23,849 nt of DNA from a virus, in the IMG/VR virus record IMGVR_UViG_3300046003_006687, positions 1 through 23,849 of that record. One strand, given 5' to 3'. How positions within the stretch are numbered: position 1 is the first letter of the stretch; each line of letters begins with the position of its first letter. The notes under the pieces were generated by a model. It did no database searches. It saw only the letters and a program-made list of their open reading frames with translations, and was not told the origin of the DNA. The position numbers were made by a program, and so were the translations under genes. Below are positions 7,412 to 16,319 of the stretch, one piece after another.

Positions 7412-8212
7412 ATGATTAGCTTAATGCAACTATTAAAAGAAGTACAAGGAAACCCAAAAGCAATTATATTAGCTGGAGCCCCTGGAGCGGGTAAGGGATT
7501 TATCTTGAAAGGTTTAGATTTAGGAGGTTTAAAAGTCTTTAATCTAGACAATACTTTTATAGATTTACTAAAACAAGCTAATATATCTTTAGATTTAAAA
7601 TCTCATGGTCCTGAAGATAGAAGTGCTGCTGCTCAAGCAATGGTTCAGGCAACAGCTAAATTAAAAAAAGAAACAATACCTCAAGCTATAGCTAATCAAG
7701 ATTCATTTATATTAGATGGTACAGCTTCATCAGTTAAACAAACTAGTGAGCTAAAATCTGAATTGGAAGATGCTGGTTATGATGTATTTATGCTTTATGT
7801 TTATACTGATTTAGAACGTTCTTTACAACAAAACCAAGATCGATTTGAAAAATCAGGAGGTACTGATAGAAGTTTAGCACCTGGTATTGTATTACGTACA
7901 TGGGCTGATGTAACTAAAAATTATGATGCTTATAAAGAAATGTTTGGTAATAACTTTGTATCTGTAGCTAATACTTTAAATGATGAAAAATTAAAAGATT
8001 TAAAATCAATTACAGATAAATATCTTAAACCATTCGCACCCAAAGATACTAAACCTAAAGATCCTAAAGCACAAGCTCGATCTGAAAAAGCAAAAGAGCA
8101 ATTAAGCCAAGAAGTATCTACATTGCTTCAAGATGAAGCTGTAGCAAATATTATTAACAATTCTGTTTCTAAAGAAGAGGCACAATCCAAAATACAACAA
8201 TTTTTATCTTAA
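7412..8212 (+). CDS. P-loop kinase (zeta-toxin/AAA kinase-like) with putative head-targeting N-terminus
   Basis: This 266-residue protein has a Walker A site GAPGAGKG at 22-29, a following strand with NLDNTF (Asp46), FILDGTASS around 99-106, and a later basic helix with RFEKSGGTDRS. The layout matches zeta-toxin-type and small-molecule kinases, which phosphorylate a nucleotide, sugar-nucleotide or protein using ATP. The substrate is not evident. Residues 1-10 (MISLMQLLKE) are a short amphipathic helix ending in L-K-E, like T4 capsid-targeting peptides cut after L/I-x-E. The C-terminus (about 205-266) is a lysine-rich helical tail. It starts the head-cargo block behind a late-type motif and overlaps the next gene by one base (TAATG). 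Confidence 0.7.
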   Translation: MISLMQLLKEVQGNPKAIILAGAPGAGKGFILKGLDLGGLKVFNLDNTFIDLLKQANISLDLKSHGPEDRSAAAQAMVQATAKLKKETIPQAIANQDSFILDGTASSVKQTSELKSELEDAGYDVFMLYVYTDLERSLQQNQDRFEKSGGTDRSLAPGIVLRTWADVTKNYDAYKEMFGNNFVSVANTLNDEKLKDLKSITDKYLKPFAPKDTKPKDPKAQARSEKAKEQLSQEVSTLLQDEAVANIINNSVSKEEAQSKIQQFLS

Positions 8213-10224
8213 TGAATTCACTAGTACAGGAAATAATTGGAGGTTTACTACCAGAAGCAGAAGACAAAAGAAAAGTAGTGGCTGTATATGGTGGTGGTTT
8301 TAAACCACCTACAGAAGGTCATTTCGAGGTAGTAAAACAAGCATTAGAAGAAAACCCAGAAATTGATGAATTTATAATATTCATTGGTACCAAAGATAGA
8401 GATGGACTTACTAAAGCTGATTCTTTGTTAATTTGGGAGATATTTAACAAATACTTACCTTACAAAGTTAAAATTGATCCAAGTGATAAAGCTCCTATTC
8501 AAGCTATATATAATTACGCTAAAGAACATCCTGAAGAGGAGGTATTATTTGTAATTGGTGCTCGTGAAAATAATGAAGAAGATTTTAAAGATATAGCATT
8601 GCGTACTAAAAGTATGGATAAATACCCAAATCTACAATTACGTACTATTGTAACTAAAACTGCAGCATCAGGTACAGCTGCAAGGAATGCTGCTAAAGTT
8701 TCATTTGAAAAATTTAAACCATTCTTACCATCTGAATTAAATGATGATGAAGCAAAACAAGTATTTGATATAGTAGCTCAAAACATTCAGGAAGAACTTT
8801 TATTAGAAAATGCTTCATATTCTCAACATATAGATCTTAAAAGAGAGATTATTAACTTAACAAAACACATGATAGATAAGGGAATGAATATTCAACCCCT
8901 GCCTAAACTTGTGTTTAAAAATGGTGATAGTGAAAATGCTAAACAATTTCTAGGTAAAACTGCGTATTATGATCCTAATACTCAATCTATTGTATTGTAT
9001 ACTGAAGGAAGACATCCTAAAGATATAGTACGATCATTTTCACATGAAATGGTTCACCACACTCAATTCTTAGAAAATAGATTAGGTAATATTACTACTA
9101 CAAATACACAAGAAGATAGTGATTTAGATAAAATTGAACAAGAAGCTAACCTAGTAGGTACAATGACATTCAGAAATTGGACTGATAGTTTAAATGAAAA
9201 TAAAATCACCCCAGATGATGTCAATCGTATACTAAAACGTACTGGAGATGAACAAGATTTAACTGAACCTACTTGGGATGAATTCACCCCAGAAATGTGT
9301 AATAATGGGTTTTGTGATATCTTTGCTGAAAAATTTAGAGAAGAATATCCCGGAGCTGAAATATGGAATACATATTGGTCTGTAGGAATGACTATGGGGC
9401 ATGTATGGGTTAAATATCAAGGCAAATTTTATGATGCTGAAGCTCCAAATGGGGTTGACGATTGGAGAGAATTACCATACATTCAAAAAGTATTTAAAGC
9501 ACGTGGTAAGTATCCAGATGATGTAGAAAGATTAGCTGAAGCTATAGTTGGAAATAAAATTGTATGTGATAATTGTGGTTGGAGTTGGAATATAAAAGAT
9601 GGAGGAAATGATTTATATACTTGTCACAAATGTGGACACGATAATACCCCATTAAAAGAAAATAAAACAAAAGATCCTTTTGGAATAAATGCATACGCAA
9701 TGGAATTAGGAAGGTTACGAGAAGAAGAAACAGAATATAAAATCTATTTAGATATGGATGGTGTTGTAGCTGATTTCGATAAACGCTTTACAGATCTAGC
9801 AGGAATGGGTCCTAGAGAATTTGAAGAAGAGTATGGTAAAAATGCTTTTTGGGATTTTATAGATGAAGGAGATAATAAACTTGTATTTTGGATTGGAATC
9901 CCACCTATGTCAGATGCAAAACAACTTGTAGATTTTGTATCTAATTATGATTATGAGATGTTAACTGCACCTTCATTAAAGAAACAATCGGTAATGGGTA
10001 AAGGTTTATGGATGAAAAATCAAACTAATAAAGGATTATTTCCCTTTAAACCTAAAGTAAATTATAAAAGTGCTAAAAATAAAAAAGATTTTGCTGCTCC
10101 AAATCATATATTAATAGATGATCGAGAAGATAATATAAATAGTTGGATAGCTGCAGGTGGAATCGGTATATTACATACTAGTGCTTCAAGCACAATCAAT
10201 CAATTAAAAAAATTAGGTTTATGA
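8212..10224 (+). CDS. Five-module enzyme: nucleotidyltransferase, HExxH peptidase, Cys peptidase-like, zinc ribbon, HAD phosphatase
   Basis: One 670-residue frame holds several enzyme types. Residues 22-185 form a cytidylyltransferase/NMNAT-like domain with GGFKPPTEGH at 28-37 and SGTAAR near 153-158. Residues 205-330 contain HEMVH at 278-282 with a candidate third ligand Glu311, a zinc-peptidase pattern. Residues about 340-445 show Cys368 (NGFCDIF), His397 (GHVWV) and Asp408 (FYDAE), a papain/NlpC-like triad. A zinc ribbon uses C452, C455, C471 and C474. Residues 508-670 are a HAD domain with DMDG at 514-517 and LIDDRED near 634-640, like 5'(3')-deoxyribonucleotidases. The N-terminus ends in LLPE15-A, and LLLE199-N separates the first two modules; both fit L/I-x-E prohead cleavage. 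It may be a polyprotein packed in the head. The frame is continuous with no frameshift, and it overlaps both neighbours. Confidence 0.8.
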   Translation: MNSLVQEIIGGLLPEAEDKRKVVAVYGGGFKPPTEGHFEVVKQALEENPEIDEFIIFIGTKDRDGLTKADSLLIWEIFNKYLPYKVKIDPSDKAPIQAIYNYAKEHPEEEVLFVIGARENNEEDFKDIALRTKSMDKYPNLQLRTIVTKTAASGTAARNAAKVSFEKFKPFLPSELNDDEAKQVFDIVAQNIQEELLLENASYSQHIDLKREIINLTKHMIDKGMNIQPLPKLVFKNGDSENAKQFLGKTAYYDPNTQSIVLYTEGRHPKDIVRSFSHEMVHHTQFLENRLGNITTTNTQEDSDLDKIEQEANLVGTMTFRNWTDSLNENKITPDDVNRILKRTGDEQDLTEPTWDEFTPEMCNNGFCDIFAEKFREEYPGAEIWNTYWSVGMTMGHVWVKYQGKFYDAEAPNGVDDWRELPYIQKVFKARGKYPDDVERLAEAIVGNKIVCDNCGWSWNIKDGGNDLYTCHKCGHDNTPLKENKTKDPFGINAYAMELGRLREEETEYKIYLDMDGVVADFDKRFTDLAGMGPREFEEEYGKNAFWDFIDEGDNKLVFWIGIPPMSDAKQLVDFVSNYDYEMLTAPSLKKQSVMGKGLWMKNQTNKGLFPFKPKVNYKSAKNKKDFAAPNHILIDDREDNINSWIAAGGIGILHTSASSTINQLKKLGL

Positions 10225-10796
10225 GCCAAGATTCAGTTTTAAAAAAAGAATTTGCAAAGAAAGACGTTGAACGTCTTAGAAACCTTGTACAAGGTAAATA
10301 TGGAGAAAAAACTCAAACTAGTGTTGGGTACGTTAAGAAAACAGAATTTTACAACGAGGGTGATATTTGGGAAGCCGATGGTCGTACTTGGACTATTAAA
10401 GATGGTATTAAACAAAATGTTACTAAATTAGATGCTGCTAAAAAAGCACACTTAATGCCCTTAATGTGTCCGTGTTGTAATAAAATAATGAAAAATAAAA
10501 ACGATAAAACATATTATAAAATTCATAAAACGTGTTTTAAATGTGTTGTTGTTAAAGAAGATAAATTAAAACGAGAAGGTAAATTTGAAGAATACCAACA
10601 AGGAATTAAAAATGTTGAAATCGATAATAAAATTAAAGATTTTAAAATGTATGTAGCTGAAAAAATGTTAGAAAGCAACACAGGATTTATTTCTGAAGCA
10701 GGTGATGTTGAAAAATGGAGTGGTAAAATTAATGAAGAATTAGTTGATAAACACGTAAAGGAAGTAACTGAATACCTAGAATCGCTTAAAAAATAA
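10221..10796 (+). CDS. Zinc-finger protein of unknown function, 191 residues
   Basis: The gene starts inside the stop of the 670-residue gene (ATGA) and is probably co-translated with it. The N-terminal half is basic and helical (KKEFAKKDVERLRNLVQGKY). WEADGRTWTIKDGIKQNVT resembles a small beta-hairpin near residues 52-70. A four-cysteine knuckle follows: C84-P-C-C87 and, after about 20 residues, HKTCFKC. The last 80 residues are a charged helix. The cysteines suggest a metal-bound nucleic-acid or protein-binding module. I do not recognise the family. No CTS-like N-terminus is present, which sets it apart from neighbours. Confidence 0.6.
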   Translation: MSQDSVLKKEFAKKDVERLRNLVQGKYGEKTQTSVGYVKKTEFYNEGDIWEADGRTWTIKDGIKQNVTKLDAAKKAHLMPLMCPCCNKIMKNKNDKTYYKIHKTCFKCVVVKEDKLKREGKFEEYQQGIKNVEIDNKIKDFKMYVAEKMLESNTGFISEAGDVEKWSGKINEELVDKHVKEVTEYLESLKK

Positions 10797-10803
10797 AGTT
10801 ATA

Positions 10804-10817
10804 TATTTATTATAAAC
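10804..10817 (+). promoter_or_regulatory. Candidate late promoter motif TATTTATTATAAAC
   Basis: An AT-rich motif related to TATTTATAA lies in the 33-base gap, 26 bases before the ATG at 10830. It is a variant with an extra TTA. It belongs to the set found before head-type genes. Confidence 0.35.
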
Positions 10818-10829
10818 ACACACTGTAAT

Positions 10830-11207
10830 ATGGAAGATAATTTTGACATACACGCTTGGAATTTAAATCGTTATAAAGAAATGATTGTGGAAACAGATGA
10901 CCCAACTATTGGTGCTGAATTAGAAGCAGGTATGGATGGTACTGGAGTAGCTGAAGCTGAAGGTAACGGTAGTTTAGAAAGTTCACTTCATGCTGAATTT
11001 CCACAACTTGATTTTTATGTTAATACTTTTGGAGACAAAGGTGAAGTTACTATACGTCAAAAAAGTGATGTGTCCGAAGAAGATTTTAATGCTTTAACTT
11101 CATTTTTAGAAGATAAAGGATATACTGTTGATTATGAACAATCATATAGAGATTTTGATTATGATGATGACAGATATTGGATGCCTAGAATTAGATTTAA
11201 ACAATAA
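10830..11207 (+). CDS. Small acidic protein, candidate internal head protein
   Basis: This 125-residue, strongly acidic protein starts MEDNFDIHAW, a looser version of the MDNFD start shared with the genes at 11245, 17174, 17416 and 18188. The C-terminal half has a compact alternating pattern (LDFYVNTFGDKGEVTIRQK, EDFNALTSFLEDKGYTVDY) that looks like a small alpha/beta fold. No catalytic motif is visible. It has its own AT-rich upstream motif and sits between a zinc-finger gene and a core-type gene. The head assignment is inferred from the N-terminus, charge and context. The L/I-x-E cleavage site is less clear here (MIVE at about residue 18-21). Confidence 0.5.
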   Translation: MEDNFDIHAWNLNRYKEMIVETDDPTIGAELEAGMDGTGVAEAEGNGSLESSLHAEFPQLDFYVNTFGDKGEVTIRQKSDVSEEDFNALTSFLEDKGYTVDYEQSYRDFDYDDDRYWMPRIRFKQ

Positions 11208-11225
11208 AACAACAAATAATTTTAA

Positions 11226-11239
11226 TATTTATAAATAAA
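11226..11239 (+). promoter_or_regulatory. Candidate late promoter motif TATTTATAAATAAA
   Basis: This site contains both TATTTATA and the overlapping T4 late box TATAAATA on the + strand, in a 37-base gap. It lies 19 bases before the ATG at 11245 and is the best match to a T4-type late promoter in the window. Confidence 0.5.
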
Positions 11240-11244
11240 ATATA

Positions 11245-11721
11245 ATGGACAATTTCGACTACAAAAACTACCTAAAAAATAACCCATTACTTAATGAATC
11301 CATTTCTGAAGATGCTCGTACAGATGCAGAACAAGAAGGATACAAAGATGGGTTTGACGATGCTAAAGCAGACATCAAACAATCACTTTCTAAAATGAAA
11401 GTTTCAGAATTAAAAGCTAAAATTAAAGAAGATATTCTTTCTGTATTAAGTGAAGCTGATGAAGAAGTTGACGTTAATGTTGACACTCCTGAAGCTGATG
11501 TTAATGTAGATGCTGAGGGTGATAAAATTGACATTGAAGATAAAGGTGTTGATGCTACAGTAAACGTTGGTTTATCTAAAGAAGAAGAAGTAGTTCAAGA
11601 TTCATTACAAGCCGCTATGGAAGCTGCTAACTCATTAGGTAATCAAAAATTAGCTGACCAAATTGGAAATACTATTACTTTCTTTACAAGAGAATATGTA
11701 GTAGGAAGAAACAGCGATTAA
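11245..11721 (+). CDS. Acidic prohead-core-type protein with MDNFD N-terminus
   Basis: The protein has 158 residues. It begins [20 protein letters not shown], with candidate L/I-x-E sites at LNE18 and ISE22. Residues 54-70 ([17 protein letters not shown]) carry the second shared helix motif of this block and end in a third site, LSE70-A. A highly acidic stretch with repeated DVNVD follows (about 75-108), then a C-terminal helical module with [18 protein letters not shown] (131-148) that I recall from phage structural proteins. The pattern of targeting helix, acidic spacer and small module fits a scaffold-core or internal protein. The next gene starts one base after its stop, so both share a transcript. 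Confidence 0.6.
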   Translation: MDNFDYKNYLKNNPLLNESISEDARTDAEQEGYKDGFDDAKADIKQSLSKMKVSELKAKIKEDILSVLSEADEEVDVNVDTPEADVNVDAEGDKIDIEDKGVDATVNVGLSKEEEVVQDSLQAAMEAANSLGNQKLADQIGNTITFFTREYVVGRNSD

Positions 11722-11722
11722 T

Positions 11723-13957
11723 ATGCTTAACGAACGCAAACTTACCGAGAATGAACTAGAGCAACGTCAGATTGCTCTTAAAGGTCTAATGAAAAACAAA
11801 CGTTCCTTAGTTCAAAAATATGGTAAGGATGCAGAACAAGTTATGTATGGTATAGCAACCAAACAATCAAAATCCAAAGTAGAAAACATGAATAAAGACA
11901 AAATTAGAGAGATGATTAAATCTTCTTTATCCGTTGATGAATCAGGATATAGACCAATGACTGATGAAGAAAGAGCTAAAAAACAATATATGGATCAACA
12001 GCTTGCTAGAATGAGAAAAGCTGGTGAGAATTATGAAACTAGACAACGTATGTTGGCTGCTCAACAAAAGATGTATCAAGATAGATTAAAATCTACTATG
12101 AAAGAAGAAAACATAGAAGAGGCAAATCTAAATCCCGAATTAGTAAAAAAAGTTAGCCAATTTGTAAAAGGGATAGCTAAATACTATGATTATGCTGAGG
12201 AAAGTGCTTTATACTCTATTCATGACGCTTTAAAACAATTATATCCAGGTATAAGAGAAGGAGTTAACGAAGGTGAAGTTGATCTAGGGTCAGAATTATC
12301 AAAAGATTTTGAAAATATAATCTTTAAACTTAAAAAATATAGAGCTAATACTGACGATCAAAAATGGGTTAGAACTTTAGGTACTTTAATTAATGTTTTA
12401 CAATCAACCGAAGATAAATTCTCTGATGTTAGCCGTAAAATGGGTGTTATCCCAACCATTAATGAAACTCATTCTAGTAATCCAAATGACAGATATGTAG
12501 TAAAGTACTCTAAATCAAATGATACATACCAAGTGTGGGAAGGAGATACTTTAGTAACAGATTTTGCTACTAAAGAAAGAGCAAATGCCGAAGCTAAAAG
12601 ATTAAATATCTTACAAGATATTGAAAAAATGAATAAAGCTCAAGTGGGAGAAGATTTAGATGTAGGACATCAAGATGATGAACCTGGAATGTTAAAATCA
12701 GATGTATATCGTATAGCTAAAATGGCTTCAATGTTGTATCAACAATTAAATTCATATGGTAATATGGGTGAAGTTGATTTTCCGCATTGGTGGCAAGCTA
12801 AAATAATCAAAGCATATGATTATTTACAAAGTGCTTACGGATACTTAGATGGTGAAGAAAAAGTAGCTCAAATTGATTCTATGATTAATGTAGAACCATC
12901 AATTGAATTAGATGAAGTTAATTTAAAACAATCTAAATTATCACCAGCTGAATATCAAAAAGCTAAAAAATTAAAAGATTTTAAAGATAGTGATTGGAAA
13001 TTTAATTCTAAGGAAGATCTATATAATAAAACTTTAAAAGAAGCATCTGACAAATATTTCTTTCCAAAAGTTTCTAAAGATAAATCAAACCCTAATTTTT
13101 TAATGGTTTCAATTTATTACCCAACTGGAGAAGGAGCTTTAACTGCTTTAGGACAGAGAACAATGTCAGGTCAAGAAAGAGATAAGGGTGCTATTAAGGC
13201 AATGAAAATTGGAAACGAAATAGCTGATAAATTATCATCTAAATATAACCTTGAAGATATAGAAGTATCAGATAATGGTCGTGGTAGTGTAATCATATTT
13301 GCAGTATCAGATGATTTTATTGATATGCAAGTTGCTCCAATGGCTGAAAATAAAGAAGTTGATGAAATAGTAGGAGAAGAAAGCGATATGGCTAAATGGC
13401 GTCGTGCTAATAATGGAAAAGCGTTTGCTCGTAAAACAGTATATTTAACTAGCCCTATGGGTGCTAAATCAAGATATACAATTTTCCTTAATTATAAAGA
13501 AACTCCAACTGAGGATGTAATTTATACTACTGAAAAACTTTATGGAAATCATGAAGGTACAGGTTCACCTGAATCATTAAGTAATCTACAAAACAAACCT
13601 GAAAGATACCTATCCCCAGAAGATAGAATTAGCTTTAAAAATGAAGAATCATTAAATAAAATTATTCAAAACCCAAAAGAATTAGAAAGTATATTCTCTG
13701 ATTTTGTTGGTGATGATGTTGATGGTGCTCTTAGAGATTGGTTTGATAGTGGTGTTAGAACAGTTGAAAAAATAGATCCAGCTCAATTTTTAGGAATTAA
13801 TGAAGGAGAAATAGACGAAAAACTTACTAAAAAATCTAAAGTAGATACATATATTAAAGACTTTAAAGATTCAGATGCTCCTCAATTTAAAGGAAAATCA
13901 GAAGATAAAAAAGTAAAAATGGCAGTTGCCGCTTATTTATCTAAAAAAAATAAATAA
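11723..13957 (+). CDS. 744-residue modular prohead-core/internal protein
   Basis: This is the largest gene here, a mosaic of small helical modules with acidic linkers and no recognised enzyme. Residues 18-48 have [16 protein letters not shown], a stretch I associate with cyanophage core proteins. Residues 59-70 hold an IREMIKSSL helix like the shared motif. Residues 90-130 are coiled coil. Residues 257-296 form a small beta module ([18 protein letters not shown]). Residues 323-376 carry [18 protein letters not shown] and [13 protein letters not shown]. The C-terminus (706-744) has [16 protein letters not shown] and [11 protein letters not shown], a terminal module common in T4-like phage core proteins. 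It follows the previous gene with a one-base gap. An internal scaffold or cargo role is inferred; cleavage at several E-rich sites is possible. Confidence 0.6.
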   Translation: MLNERKLTENELEQRQIALKGLMKNKRSLVQKYGKDAEQVMYGIATKQSKSKVENMNKDKIREMIKSSLSVDESGYRPMTDEERAKKQYMDQQLARMRKAGENYETRQRMLAAQQKMYQDRLKSTMKEENIEEANLNPELVKKVSQFVKGIAKYYDYAEESALYSIHDALKQLYPGIREGVNEGEVDLGSELSKDFENIIFKLKKYRANTDDQKWVRTLGTLINVLQSTEDKFSDVSRKMGVIPTINETHSSNPNDRYVVKYSKSNDTYQVWEGDTLVTDFATKERANAEAKRLNILQDIEKMNKAQVGEDLDVGHQDDEPGMLKSDVYRIAKMASMLYQQLNSYGNMGEVDFPHWWQAKIIKAYDYLQSAYGYLDGEEKVAQIDSMINVEPSIELDEVNLKQSKLSPAEYQKAKKLKDFKDSDWKFNSKEDLYNKTLKEASDKYFFPKVSKDKSNPNFLMVSIYYPTGEGALTALGQRTMSGQERDKGAIKAMKIGNEIADKLSSKYNLEDIEVSDNGRGSVIIFAVSDDFIDMQVAPMAENKEVDEIVGEESDMAKWRRANNGKAFARKTVYLTSPMGAKSRYTIFLNYKETPTEDVIYTTEKLYGNHEGTGSPESLSNLQNKPERYLSPEDRISFKNEESLNKIIQNPKELESIFSDFVGDDVDGALRDWFDSGVRTVEKIDPAQFLGINEGEIDEKLTKKSKVDTYIKDFKDSDAPQFKGKSEDKKVKMAVAAYLSKKNK

Positions 13958-13959
13958 TA

Positions 13960-14415
13960 ATGACTAAAGCCGAATTAAGAGAAAAAATTAAATCACTTGC
14001 GGTGCAAGTTATGGGTGAAAGATCCAAAGCTGATGATGCCGCTCTGGCTTATGATGAGTTAACTAAATTTCCCCAACTTAAAGAAATTATAGTTAATTTA
14101 ATGACTCATGAATTCAATTACTTTTTAGAGTCAATAGATTGGATTGCTCCCCGCCCTTCAACATTTAGAATAAATTTATTAAATGGTGAAAGTTTTATTC
14201 TTATATTTGGTGATCGTAGTTGGATAGCCCAAGTTGAAGGTAAAAAATATTACCTATTAAATCTTGATGAAGAAGAATTTGCTGCTCAAGCAATTAGTCG
14301 TATATTGCAATATGGACCAGCTAGTGGGGCAGATACAGAAGAAACTTCTGCACCAGCAGAAACACCAGAAGAAGAAGTAGATGTTAACGTAGATGAAGTT
14401 CCAGCTGAAGCATAG
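13960..14415 (+). CDS. Small acidic core-type protein, 151 residues
   Basis: The N-terminal helix MTKAELREKIKSLAVQVMGE resembles the shared K-x-EL-x-x-x-I-K motif seen at 11245, 14422 and 20822. A globular middle (about 25-125) has alternating strands (FRINLLNGESFILIFGDRSWIAQVEGKKYYLL) that suggest a compact beta fold. The C-terminus is a proline-, glutamate- and valine-rich acidic tail ending [15 protein letters not shown], which repeats the EEVDVNVD stretch of the 11245 protein. I do not recognise a named family. Position between the 744-residue mosaic and the next core gene suggests an internal or scaffold protein. Confidence 0.5.
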   Translation: MTKAELREKIKSLAVQVMGERSKADDAALAYDELTKFPQLKEIIVNLMTHEFNYFLESIDWIAPRPSTFRINLLNGESFILIFGDRSWIAQVEGKKYYLLNLDEEEFAAQAISRILQYGPASGADTEETSAPAETPEEEVDVNVDEVPAEA

Positions 14416-14421
14416 TAGATT

Positions 14422-15150
14422 ATGGAAACATACGGAGAATTAAAACAAGCAATAAAAGCAATTTCCTTAAAGCAAAAAGGTGCTAAAGTAGGTAACCTAG
14501 CTTTAGACGTTGTATTAGGTTCAATTCCCGGGATAGGAACAGCTAAAACTACTTTTGATTTTGTAAAAGCTGCTTTTGCTAAACCTGATACAAAAAAATC
14601 TAATAGTTGGTTAGATAAATTAGATATAGATGATAATATGTCTTCTATTATAGATGATACTGTGGAAAATGGTTTTTTACAAATGATATCTAAAGCTATA
14701 GATTCTGAATCGGATGCAACACCTTTAGAATCTGATTTTAATATGAATGCTAAGATGGTTGATTATCTAAAACAACAATATGGTGGTAGACATGTAGCGG
14801 GTATAACAGAAAATAAAATAAAACTAAATACAATCCTAATGAAAAAATCAGAAATAACTCAAATTATTAAAGAAGAAATTTCTAAACTTAAAAATTTAAG
14901 CGAATTAGAACCAGCTGCTCCTCAAACTATTCAAGGAAATATAAAATTAGATCTATTTAAAAAGTTAGGTGTTGCTAATTTTGAACCAGCTAAATTTTCA
15001 GCTGCTGTTAATTTAGTAAAACAAGGTAAACCTTTAAACGTAATTAATAATAAAGTTTTAGCTGACGTTATGGTTGCTATGATTAAAAGTAGTGATGATG
15101 GTTTATTAACTCAGATATTTCAAAATCTAAAACAAATTGAAGCTAAATAA
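14422..15150 (+). CDS. Core-type protein with hydrophobic glycine segment and internal targeting-like helix
   Basis: The protein has 242 residues. Residues 23-52 include a hydrophobic, glycine-containing stretch (LALDVVLGSIPGIGTAKTTF) that could insert in a membrane or pack in a helix bundle. Residues 63-127 form a module (WLDKLDIDDNMSSIIDD, DFNMNAKMVDYLKQQYGG) of a type seen in other T4-like phage core proteins. At residue 140 a second in-frame Met starts MKKSEITQIIKEEISKLKN, nearly the same as the start of the 20822 protein, so the gene looks like a fusion of two units or has an internal start at 14839. The end is an all-helical domain. It abuts the next gene with no gap. Confidence 0.5.
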   Translation: METYGELKQAIKAISLKQKGAKVGNLALDVVLGSIPGIGTAKTTFDFVKAAFAKPDTKKSNSWLDKLDIDDNMSSIIDDTVENGFLQMISKAIDSESDATPLESDFNMNAKMVDYLKQQYGGRHVAGITENKIKLNTILMKKSEITQIIKEEISKLKNLSELEPAAPQTIQGNIKLDLFKKLGVANFEPAKFSAAVNLVKQGKPLNVINNKVLADVMVAMIKSSDDGLLTQIFQNLKQIEAK

Positions 15151-16317
15151 ATGGATATTTTAGATACATTTTTCCAAAGGTATAGTTATAAATTTCCTAA
15201 AGGATATCCTGACATGAATAATGTTCAGGATGTTTTGTTGCTTGAGTCATTACTTGAAGATTTAGGTATTGATGTCCAATTAACAGAAGAAGTACCTAAT
15301 AAACCTAAAACAGTTCAAGCTGTAAAATATATAGTAGATACAGTAGGAGATAAATACGATTTATTTACATTAAAAAGTAAACCAAATAGATTAGGATTAA
15401 CTGGTAAGAAAGATTCCCAATTTTTTATAGATCTATTTAAAGAAGTATTTGGTCCTGAAACTCAAATTACAATGTTTCCTCCAAGAAAAGGAGCAAATCC
15501 AAGTGGTTCATTTAATATGTACCAAGTTGATACAGATGAATTTGGTCAAGTTAACATTATTGTTAGCTCAAACGCACCAGGTGGTGCCGGTAAAGACAAT
15601 GAATCCGTGTTTATAACCAACATAAATTCAAAAATCGAACAAGCGGGTGGAGAAGCAACTATAATAATTAAATCACCGGAACATACCGAAACTTTTAGCA
15701 AAGTAACCCAAGCAATAGATTCATCTAAAGCAGGAGCAGGTAAAGGAGATAAATCAGATGCTCAATTTTTATCAGGTCAACCTGGTACAGATACAGGAAA
15801 AGTAGTAGCAAATATATCTTTAAAACAAGATGGAGGGTTTAGATGGGCTTCAGTAGCTTCAACATTCCCTGATTTTATAAAAACATTTGAGAAAAAAGCA
15901 TTTGCTGGTGAAATTAAAGGATTTGGTTTACAAGAAAATCCTGAAGTAAAAGGAAAATATTTAATGTATAATCCTGATACTAATGAAAGAATAACAAAAG
16001 TTATTATACCTGATTTCCCTAAAGATAATGAAGAAGAATTAGTATTTGGTCCTGAAGAACCTAAAGTAATTGTAGTAGGTAGAACATGGAGTGATGATGA
16101 TTTTTCATTAGACGGAGATACTGTGATAGTGAAAGCTTCTCACATTTATAAAACTTTAGCTGATGTTGAAGAAGCAGGAATATCTCCTGTTTTTGTAATA
16201 GCACAACACCAAAATAAACCAATTGGTTTAGATTATAGAATATACCCAGCAGATATGGCTAAAATAGGTCCTAAAGCAAGAGCGGTAGAATTATCTTATA
16301 ACGATATAATGTCCTAA
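15151..16317 (+). CDS. 388-residue head-block protein, candidate PD-(D/E)XK-type nuclease
   Basis: The first 45 residues (YSYKFPKGYPDMNNVQDVLLLESLL) form a helix pair that I associate with phage proteins of this class; LTE46 is a possible prohead cleavage site. In the centre, Glu151 (KDNESVFITNINSK), Asp203 (KSDAQF) and the strand NISLKQDGGF with Lys225 are spaced like the E, D and x-K residues of restriction-type nucleases. The usual acidic residue before the Lys is Ser here, so activity is uncertain. The C-terminal 90 residues form a separate alpha/beta module (VIVVGRTWSDDDFSLDGDTV). The ATG follows the previous stop directly. If it is a nuclease packed in the head, host DNA would be the likely target. 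Confidence 0.45.
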   Translation: MDILDTFFQRYSYKFPKGYPDMNNVQDVLLLESLLEDLGIDVQLTEEVPNKPKTVQAVKYIVDTVGDKYDLFTLKSKPNRLGLTGKKDSQFFIDLFKEVFGPETQITMFPPRKGANPSGSFNMYQVDTDEFGQVNIIVSSNAPGGAGKDNESVFITNINSKIEQAGGEATIIIKSPEHTETFSKVTQAIDSSKAGAGKGDKSDAQFLSGQPGTDTGKVVANISLKQDGGFRWASVASTFPDFIKTFEKKAFAGEIKGFGLQENPEVKGKYLMYNPDTNERITKVIIPDFPKDNEEELVFGPEEPKVIVVGRTWSDDDFSLDGDTVIVKASHIYKTLADVEEAGISPVFVIAQHQNKPIGLDYRIYPADMAKIGPKARAVELSYNDIMS

Positions 16318-16319
16318 CT

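Noticed and set aside
11527-11574. DVNVD-type repeats as a DNA repeat element
   Set aside because: The similarity is at the residue level with varied codons and short length; it fits an acidic linker, not a mobile or structural DNA repeat.
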